Positions 56,504 to 64,000 of a DNA stretch of 64,000 bases are shown here, in pieces. The DNA is from Ceratorhiza oryzae-sativae. Taxonomy: Eukaryota > Basidiomycota > Agaricomycetes > Cantharellales > Ceratobasidiaceae. A program made the translations under genes and the position numbers. Where the stretch lies: contig JARWMV010000235.1 of NCBI GenBank assembly GCA_030998015.1, positions 1,674,001 to 1,738,000 of the forward strand, written 5' to 3'. Position 1 is the first letter of the stretch. Every line of letters starts with the position of its first letter. The notes beneath the pieces were generated by a model. It was not told the DNA's origin. It did not search any database and was given only the letters and a program-made list of their open reading frames with translations.

Positions 56504-58970
56504 CTAGTCAAACATACTGGGTCTTGGATGAGAGATTGGCCCATGTGGTTGCAAAGATGGCCCAGATAGCTCTTCATTCTGTTGCTTCAATTTGGCGGTT
56601 TTGTCACCTGATCCTATGAAGATAGGTGTTGCTGTGGTGGCAATCTGCACCAATGAGTTGGCAGACAGCTTGAGGCAAGCCTGGCTAGTCATTCTGCTGT
56701 TCCAAAGGAGATGAGACTCATCATAGGCAACCAGGACAAACTTCTGGTTCCAAATTGTTCCTGCAAGTGATTTGCGTGGTAGAGGTGCAAGCACTCCAGG
56801 GTAGAGATGTTGTGCCAGAATTCCTGCATTCTGGCATCAAGGGTAACTCTATTCCATCAGCTGACCAATCAGCACTTCTGAGCTGCTTCTGCAATTGAGT
56901 TACCCTTGATGCCAGAATGCAGGAATTCTGGCACAACATCTCTACTCCAGGGTCCCTAGCTGCCACCTGTTCCTGAGCCACTTGGCTCCTGCTCCTCTCA
57001 GGCTTCTTGAAGTATTTCATGGCCTCAACCTCAAGAGCCTGAGAGGCAAGAAGGCTTTAGTGGTCATCCTACTTGGACAAGATCAACTCACCAACTGATC
57101 TGCAATCACAATCACTTGGCCTGCTTCTGAGTCATTGGGTCCTGCTGCTTGTACATGATTGCTGCCTGGTGCAGAGAAGAACTGACCCAGATTCTCCTTC
57201 TGAGAGCAATACTGCACCACCTGAAAACTACCAGTTGCAACAAACTTGGCAATATCCTGAATCCACTGATTTGTGAGGGTGCAAGGGACAACAATGAGAT
57301 GCAGCAGGTTTGGGATGCTGTCTTGACCCTCAAAGTAATGTGTTTGGTTCTCTACATATCCCATCAGCCACTGCTTTCTACATAGTCAACAACCACTCAC
57401 TGATTGCCAGGTTGAGCAGCTGAAGCTTCTTATCCACTGACATCTCCTGCCAGTGGTGCATGTAAGTGATCATTTGGATGACAACCAGGATCTGTGTTGT
57501 TTTTCCCAGCCCCACCTCATTGCACAGCATAGTTGCAGTGCCAGGAACACTGATGCTGTGAGTGAATCAGTGCACCAAGACCATGCATATGCCAGCAAGC
57601 TGATGCCAGAATGGAAGGATTGGCTTGTCCTCTGGCCCAACTGCATTACCAAAGGGGAGGGATTTTGCCCCTGAGAGTGACAGCAAGGCCATCAATGAGC
57701 CATGAGATGTGCCACAGTATGGCACCATGCCAATATCCTCATCCTCTTCCAGCAGGTCAACATAGTTCCCAGGCTGCCCAATGAGCAGGTCACAAGTTGA
57801 CTCATTGCAGAGTGCCTCACAGAACCTGTCATGCTGCTCCTGTGATGCAGCCACATCTGCCACACTGGGGAGCCCTAACCTTGCCTTCCTGTTCCTCAGC
57901 TTGGACCTGTCCTTGATGACTGCTAAGACAAGCCTCAATGCCTATATCAACCAAGCCTGATCAATTGCTAACCTGCCATTCTGCCCTCCATACAGATCCC
58001 TTCCTGACTGTACATCCCCATCAACTCCCACTTCAGCTGACTAAATGGTGCATCCAGATCCTCCAGTGTGTTGTGTGCTGCCTTCTGCCATTCTGCAAAT
58101 GCATGTAGTGCATTGTCCATGTCTTCTGGTTCACCACTTTCTTGAGCCTCTGTACATTATAGCTGGTCAGCAGTCTGTTAAGCATACCCCTTGATGCATA
58201 GACTTACTTCCCATTGCCTCCTCTACACTCCTGAATCAAAGCTGGGATTGTTTGACAGCCAATACCAACTTGCATGAGAGGTGCTCCCACATTCTCCCTA
58301 CCAAAACTTGGGCAGCAGTGGCATACACCAAGTCTGCCTGGCCACTAACCCCAATAGCCTCTGGACCAAAAACTGCCCCTGCCACAGCATTGTACACAGA
58401 AGATCCCACCCCCTGTGCACCACTCTGAGGCAGTGGGACATCATGCTGCTTCAACAGAGTTTGCTCCATAGTTCTCTGACATAACTCTGTCAGTGTCCAT
58501 CATCAGCAACATTTGCAACAAAGTCAACTCACTTGGTTGTCCTGCCAAAGCTGCCTCCATGTGTGAGCTGGTGTTGCCTCTGCCTGCTCCATCACAGCCT
58601 TGACCTTGGGCATCACCCCATCTTGCTTATTCAACAGTACTTTGATGACTCTCTGGTAGCACTTCCAACCTTCACCAATAAGGTCTATGCACCTCAGGGC
58701 ATATGCAGTGTTATGCCCCAACTCTCTATAAGCCCTGACCTTAGGCCACAGCCAGTTCTTCATGAACTCTGTTGCCCCCTCAGGTTCACTTCCAACAGCT
58801 GCCTTTGTTGGTTGACCTTCAGTAACTGCAATGCTCCCTGGTCCAGCACAAAGCCATCAGCACCCTCCATGTCCACTTGGCTGTTGCCATCTATGTCCAG
58901 CAGGATGTCACTGAACATATCATCCATCATATTGCCTGAAGTGAACAGAGCTAGCATTATGCTTTGATGG
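56504..58970 (-). pseudogene. SNF2-family helicase gene, degenerate
   Basis: On the minus strand an N-terminal Gln/Leu-rich part (58970-58524) leads to LPSVADVAASQEQHDRFCEAL (57840), LPFWHQLAGICMVLVH, the P-loop MLCNEVGLGKTTQI at about 57490-57530, IVVPCTLTNQWIQDIAKF (57290) and, after a clean GTGAGT-CTCAG intron at about 57085-57035, ALEVEAMKYFKKPERS. A MITE then interrupts (56802-56944). The DEAH-like box reads LVAYDESHLLWNSRMTSQA (about 56720) and motif III is IATTATPIF. The C-terminal helicase lobe is not recognisable. Such enzymes remodel chromatin using ATP. Stops and indels inactivate it. Confidence 0.72.
56802..56944 (+). mobile_element. hAT-like MITE copy 4 (143 bp, 8-bp duplication CTCCAGGG)
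   Basis: Terminal inverted repeats start TAGAGATGTTGTGCCAGAAT and run about 48 bp to CATCAAGGGTAACTC. CTCCAGGG stands on both sides (56794-56801 and 56945-56952). The outer part resembles copies 1 and 2, the inner part resembles copy 3, which links both subfamilies. It splits the SNF2 gene just before its DEAH-like box. Confidence 0.93.
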
Positions 58971-60083
58971 AAAGTTGGACAGGTGAAAGGCTCATGCTCA
59001 AATGGGTTGGTGGAAGCTGTCAGAACCCTTGCAAGGAGCAGCAGCAACAATTGAAACAATGGGCAAAGTGGCATCTTGAGCCTTCCTCAGATGTGTCAGT
59101 TGACTGCAATATTCAGAAAGAATTATGCACAAGATTGGAGTTATGACAGAAGTGAAATTGCATATTATATGCTGGCACAACAACAGATGAAGAACAAGTG
59201 GAGGAGACAATTTGATGTGTAATCAGGTGCAACTGACTCTACCTATATCCAAAGCCCTGATCTCTAACCCAATACTTGGATGCAGCATCCAAGCCACAGC
59301 CTCCACCTTCAAGATGAAATGTCAACATGCCAATAAGATTCTGGTGTGAACCCTGCATCCATCTCAACAGCTTTGATGCATTTTTTCACTGTTTCCATGA
59401 AAACAGGACCCTGTGCACTGATGGAAATTACGTCTATTCAAAGCTGCATTGTGTCATTTACATGAACCCAAAATGGTGGATCTGTAGATTCAGCCAAAAG
59501 AAGCCTCAGGATCTCCAAGCCTTGATGTGATGCAGAGTTGGACCTGCAGGCACCAGAGAATACAACAGGTGCATGTATCATGAGCATAATTCCATCCCAA
59601 TAAGAATCAAGTGCATGCTCCTGGTGGTTTAATTTGCAACAAAACCATGTGGATGGTTTTGAGCATTCTTATCCTAGCAGATGTTGAGTTAAACCCCTGT
59701 AGGTTGCATAGAGTCAAAATTTTAAGCTATGCATGACTTCCAAAGAGATTGTTGGACATACAATATCTAAATATGCAGATATGGTAAAGATAGTACAACA
59801 AATTCTAGAAACTCCAATAGGTGAAGACAAGGCTGAACAGCTGTAAAGATTGACAATGAGCACACATGCACATATATGCTGCCCTTGCTGGTAGGTAAAT
59901 ATGAAGAGTGGGGGAATGATCTTGTACCAGCATTGTCACAAAAAAAAGGCCATGCAACACAAAATACAATAGATTCTGTTAAATTGACCAAAATAGCTAA
60001 GAGACACAAGACAGTAAACTTGGAAACTAGTAATGTCCTGAACAGCACATCCTGCTTCCACAGGGTGCATATGCTCACTGCAC
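58971..60083. other. Stretch without a recognised gene
   Basis: Short frames occur on both strands but none is supported by family pattern or splice signals. The plus strand at 59327-59530 has CEPCIHLNSFDAFFHCFHENR, which is Cys/His-rich but too short to call. The minus strand at 59074-58998 may be the leader of the SNF2 gene. Confidence 0.35.
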
Positions 60084-60881
60084 CTACTGCAATGCAGGAT
60101 TCAGGATTACGCAAGGCCCACCTTCCAGTGGCCTGATGTGTTCCACATGTCTCAAGTTGCATTTGCCAGTACACCAAATACAATTCTTGGGCATGCCATA
60201 TGGCAGCCAGGCCCAATGGTCATCAATGTAATTGCAGGCTATGCAAACAAGCTCCTGTTGTTGATTTGATGCTGTCTGCTGCTGGAGTGCTATGAAGGAT
60301 TGCCTTGTAGTGAAGCAGTGCAGTCCCTGCTGGCCACAGGTATGATCCTTTGATGCCTCATCTATGGTGGGGAGCAATGCCACCACTGTGTCTTGCCATT
60401 TTGATGCATCTCCAGAGAACATGATCCAGCAAGGTAGTGCAACCTCAAGTGTGCTGAGTTGATTGAAAATGTCTGGCTGGATGTCAGGGGACCCCCTCAC
60501 AAAGGTGCACCATGATGTGGATGATTTGGATGCAGGCACATTCATGAAAATCTGCAGCAGGAGGTTGCATAAGATATATGTGAGCTCCTGCAAACAAGGC
60601 ATTGCACGGGGCTGTTCCTTGAAGTCCTCAGTGTTGGACTCTTCTCCTTTGACCTTGTCAGGCTCAGGAAGGACATCTGCAAACTGGTCGTCAAGTCTTG
60701 CTTGGCTCTGCACCTGTACCCTTTGCAGTTGATTGGGTGCTGCTTCTGGAAAGATCCTCCAGGCCTGCTCCACCTGCCAGCTAGAGTATATCAGGTGGAC
60801 CAGCATTGACAGCTCAGAGGACAAGACTCTGGGTGCCCACATCAATCCAGCCAACATTGCCACTGATACACTTGTTGCCAC
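60084..60881 (-). CDS. Unknown protein with C-terminal Cys pairs
   Basis: A 265-codon open frame, long for this decayed region, which supports it as a real or recently real gene. The middle part is Glu/Gln/Pro-rich and the C-terminal 60 residues contain CIACNYIDDHW and CIWCTGKCNLRHVEHIRP, two CX2C pairs that could bind zinc. The start is unsure, since the first residue may not be an ATG. I recognise no family. It lies between the SNF2 gene and Tc1 copy 2. Confidence 0.45.
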   Translation of the reverse strand: MATSVSVAMLAGLMWAPRVLSSELSMLVHLIYSSWQVEQAWRIFPEAAPNQLQRVQVQSQARLDDQFADVLPEPDKVKGEESNTEDFKEQPRAMPCLQELTYILCNLLLQIFMNVPASKSSTSWCTFVRGSPDIQPDIFNQLSTLEVALPCWIMFSGDASKWQDTVVALLPTIDEASKDHTCGQQGLHCFTTRQSFIALQQQTASNQQQELVCIACNYIDDHWAWLPYGMPKNCIWCTGKCNLRHVEHIRPLEGGPCVILNPALQ

Positions 60882-61227
60882 TGCCTGTCTTGGCCCTGGC
60901 AGAGGACAAGGAGATGTATGCAGGGGGTGATGGAGCTGAGGGCACCAGTGGTGGGGAGCAGGTCACTGCTGCACCCAGCAGGGAGCAGAAATGCTGTGCA
61001 AGGAAGAAGCAAGGTTGACCAAAAGTCCCTTGCTATGGCAGCAGGGACCTTGAGCACAACTGCTGTTGCACCTCAAGTACCCTGAAACGTCTTGCACTTG
61101 TCCAGTGTTGGCAATGGAGCTGCTGTTTTCCAATGCATAATGTCCTACTCTCTATTTGTGGAGTTGGTAATGTTGACCTGTGGGGCATATGTGGTCTGGA
61201 ACAATAGCATACATGACAGCCATGGTA

Positions 61228-62496
61228 CTAGGCCTACCCTAAAGTCTGGAATATTGAGCACATGGGTGACCTCAATCTGATCCTCCCGTAAACTATGCCT
61301 GCACAGCGCCAATGTGAACTCTCTGAGGCTGATTGTGGCCATATAGTAGCTCTTTGCGAAGAAGGCTTTGAACAGGACTATATAGCTTCTAAAGTTAATT
61401 GCACACAGTCTGCTGTATCTAAGGTCTTTGCACACTTCAAAAAATACCATGCATACTCTGCTCTCCCTCGTTCTGGCCGTCCAAGCAAAATCACGGAGCG
61501 AACAAAGCGTCATGTTATATGTGTGATATGTGCGCATCGTTTCTGGCCCTATAAAGAAGTTTCTACGTTGATTGGCACTGTCAATTCCAAAGCTGTTCAA
61601 AAGATTGCTGAGGAGGCAGGATATTGCTGATGTGTAGCCATCGAAAAACCTGCTTTAAGCCCTCCAATGATTACAAAACATATAGACTGGGCAGAAAGCA
61701 ACACTGGGCATAACTGGATGCTTGACATCTGGTGCGATGAGGCTTCTGTCTCAACTGACTGCAACCCAGGCTGCTTGATGGTGACTCGGAAGCCAGACAA
61801 GGCTTATCTCCCTGAATGTATAGTCTCTAGCTACCATAGTGGGCAAGATTTGGTCTTGGCATGGGCTTGTGCTGCACACGGGGTCAAGGGTCCAATTATA
61901 CAGCTCAAACCCACTCCCTACACCATCACAAAGAGCAGTCAGTGACATGGTGGCGGACTAAGCACTCAAGGCTATGCTGAACAAGTTGTTTCTGGCCCAC
62001 TTCAGGACTTTTGGGAGAAATTATCGAAGGAACAGGGTCACAAGATGTTTGTTATTGAAGATGGGGCAGGTCTGCACAAGGGAAAAGTGGTCCAGGCAGT
62101 TCGGGACAAGATAGGGATGAAGCGCTGCCCACACCCTCCTAATTCCCCTGATCTTAATCCTATTGAACCCTTGTGGTTTCTACTCAAAAAATGTGTAGCT
62201 ATGATCCCAAGCCATCGCAAAAGCTTGGATCATCTTTGGGATGCAATAGAAAAGGCTTGGGCTTCAATTACAATTGATGAGATCAAAAAGCACACTGGGC
62301 AGATGGATGCAAGAGTGGAGGTGGTGAAGAAGGCAAAGGGGCTTCATACAAGGTTCTGAATGTAATAGCGATTCTGTATTCTATATACATGCAAAAGATT
62401 TGATGGAAATTGATGTTTTCAAGCTATGTGAATGCATTTAAGTGTTAAGAGGGAGGAGAAGTGAGTATGTGATTCCAGACTTTAGGGTAGGCCTAG
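61228..62496 (+). mobile_element. Tc1-like element copy 2 (1269 bp, TA duplication)
   Basis: Terminal inverted repeats CTAGGCCTACCCTAAAGTCT and complement, with TA at 61226-61227 and 62497-62498. It is nearly the same length as copy 1 (28777-30043) and retains more CG dinucleotides, so it is the less decayed of the two. Confidence 0.94.
61295..62359 (+). pseudogene. Tc1-like transposase, copy 2, two TGA codons
   Basis: One unbroken frame of 354 codons from MPAQRQCELSEADCG to KGLHTRF, stopped only by TGA at 61628-61630 and 61943-61945. The helix-turn-helix includes VNCTQSAVSKVFAHF and GRPSKITERTKRH. Catalytic motifs are DIWCDEASVST, FVIEDGAGLHKGK and NSPDLNPIEPLWF; 34 residues lie between the second Asp and the Glu, so it is DD34E. 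At both stop sites copy 1 has CAA, so both copies point back to CGA. Confidence 0.94.
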
Positions 62497-62498
62497 TA

Positions 62499-64000
62499 CA
62501 ACTATGCTCAAGCCATCCAGTGCCATCCTAGCAATGCATGTTTGGTTGGAGCTTGAAGTTCTAATTAATGTGAGTTCTGATCAAATCTATATTTCAAGCC
62601 TGAATTAATATACAATTGCCCAAACCACTGTTAAAGATTGCCAGCACCTCCAAGCATCAGATGACAACTTTGATAGAATTGTTTGTCTCTTGGAATGTAC
62701 CCAATGCCAAAGGATACAATGGAGCTGTTGTGCTCTGGAAGGCTGCATATAGTTGAGTAACCTCTCAGCCCTGAGGCATGAATAGCTGGATGAAGATCAA
62801 GGATGTTTTCAATCAAGACTACACAAAACATTTCAAGATGATGAAGAGCAATGACGCTGATTGGCTGAGCAGAATCCATGGCTGCCAAATCATATTACAA
62901 CACTCCAAGGCATGTTCTATCAGGTGGGCTGCAGCTTGATTCTAGCCAATAGCTCTGACTATGACTGGTTCTTCAGTCTAATGATGCAACTATATGCACT
63001 TGTCCCACTTGCACACAAGCCCCTTGTTTCTCATGCTTTGAACCTGGGATGCCCCCACTCAGACACTTGCACCATCCCCCCACCAGCTCAGTTTTGGCTG
63101 ATGGCAGTCTTACCCTGCAAGTCTCAGGTGACTGCCTTCACTTGCCATGTCACATTGAAGCAGATACCATCTGTAGAATCAATATTTTTAGTGAGTTTCA
63201 GCTCAATGTTGTCTTGAAGCACACCTGAAATTTTGCAAGCATTGTATGTTGAAGTGCCCAGTGGCTTTCTTGTCAATCCCTCCCAAAATTTTGGTAGTGA
63301 CATGTCTAAACACTTTGCAGCTCTGTTGTCAGCCACTCCTGAAATTTTGGGAGTGACACAGCTAAGCACTGACATTGCAAATTGATGCAAGGCATGCAAG
63401 GTTTTGGGTGTGATGCATTGATTCAGCTGAAGCACAAACTGACTGAATATTATTTTAAAGCTCATGTTTTTATTGGGTCAGGACTTTCTGATGTGGCTCT
63501 ACCATGGAGGCATGGATAAACACAAGTGACTATGGACAAATTGGTATCAAGTCAACCCTGCATTCAGCCATGTTTTATTAAAGGGGTTTGAAGCAATTGG
63601 AGTTGGTTCTGTGGAAGCCAGGTTTTCACTTGTGAGTACAGAACAAATATATGCATATACTTGCATATATTCTGCAATAGACCAGCTCATGTGTGCTTTC
63701 AGGTAATGCAGCTTATTAAGGACAACACATGCTCATTGAGTCTATGCATTTCATCAAGTCACTGCTGCAGGGGAAATCACAATCAATGAGCAATGTCATG
63801 CAAGATTGTGCTGTTCTTGCAAGCCATCAACACCCAACAGGATCAATCAGGAATGGTGACAGTGGCTTTGCTGATGCTCTTGCAGCTTCATATGTTGACA
63901 TGCCTCTTGAGCAGGCAATCAAGGCATGGAAACCTGCTACTTCAGATGTTCAATCTCACATGGAAAAGGGGCTCTTCAAGATTCCTGAGCTGCTCAATCA
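62499..64000. other. Decayed sequence with no recognised gene
   Basis: A plus-strand frame at 62861-63217 (SLILANSSDYDWFFSLMMQ) and a minus-strand frame at 63124-63465 overlap; neither matches a family I know. The end near 63700-64000 has coding-like plus-strand sequence (LADALAASYVDMPLEQAIKAW in part) that runs off the edge. No terminal repeats are visible. Confidence 0.35.

Noticed and set aside
1..64000. tRNA or rRNA genes, CRISPR arrays, telomere repeats
   Set aside because: No cloverleaf with proper arms, no rRNA-like conserved block, no regular repeat-spacer array and no TTAGGG array was found by reading.

Overview
The window reads as a transposon-dense chromosome region of a filamentous basidiomycete, most likely an Agaricomycete. 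The evidence is short GT-AG introns of about 47-60 bp, a FunK1-type kinase gene, a Plavaka/CACTA-like transposase, chromodomain Ty3/Gypsy elements and a RecQ helicase of the telomere-linked type. I see no bacterial-type operons, rRNA, tRNA or CRISPR. Nearly everything outside 30.2-34.9 kb is mobile DNA or decayed genes poor in CpG. Many inactivating changes are single TGA codons where CGA (Arg) is expected, which points to methylation-driven CpG decay.

Layout. 1-11.8 kb: a minus-strand chromodomain Ty3/Gypsy element (Gypsy-1), one very long frame broken only by TGA codons, with a candidate 5' LTR at 10886-11834 and two further minus-strand ORFs on its 3' side. 11.9-23.6 kb: a second, plus-strand Gypsy (Gypsy-2) cut up by LTRs of a 1.3-kb family (A, B), two solo LTRs of another family (F1, F2, both with perfect 5-bp duplications), an RT scrap and an LTR-like block. 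Two hAT-like MITEs sit inside F1 and F2. 23.6-26.5 kb: a decayed multi-exon gene of unknown function. 26.5-28.3 kb: the gag of a third Gypsy on the minus strand, split by a 374-bp repeat. 28.8-30.0 kb: a Tc1 (DD34E) element.

30.2-34.9 kb is a CpG-rich island holding a five-exon FunK1 kinase gene (minus) and the 5' half of a Plavaka-type transposase gene (plus). A complete Ty1/Copia element (35409-41753, 5-bp duplication GGTTG) interrupts the transposase gene, whose 3' half resumes at 41759. The Copia element itself carries a solo LTR (C, duplication AAAGG). 44.5-45.8 kb is another LTR of that family (D). 45.8-50.4 kb holds decayed multi-exon genes of unknown function, broken by a hAT MITE and a solo LTR (F3). 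51.2-55.7 kb is a degenerate telomere-linked-type RecQ helicase gene (plus). 56.5-59.0 kb is a degenerate SNF2 helicase gene (minus) with a hAT MITE just before its DEAH-like box. 61.2-62.5 kb is a second, better preserved Tc1 copy. The last 1.5 kb holds nothing I recognise.

The genes do not form a pathway. What they show together is a layered insertion history whose order can be read from target-site duplications: host or older element, then Plavaka, then Copia, then solo LTR C; and Gypsy-2, then solo LTRs F1/F2, then MITEs.
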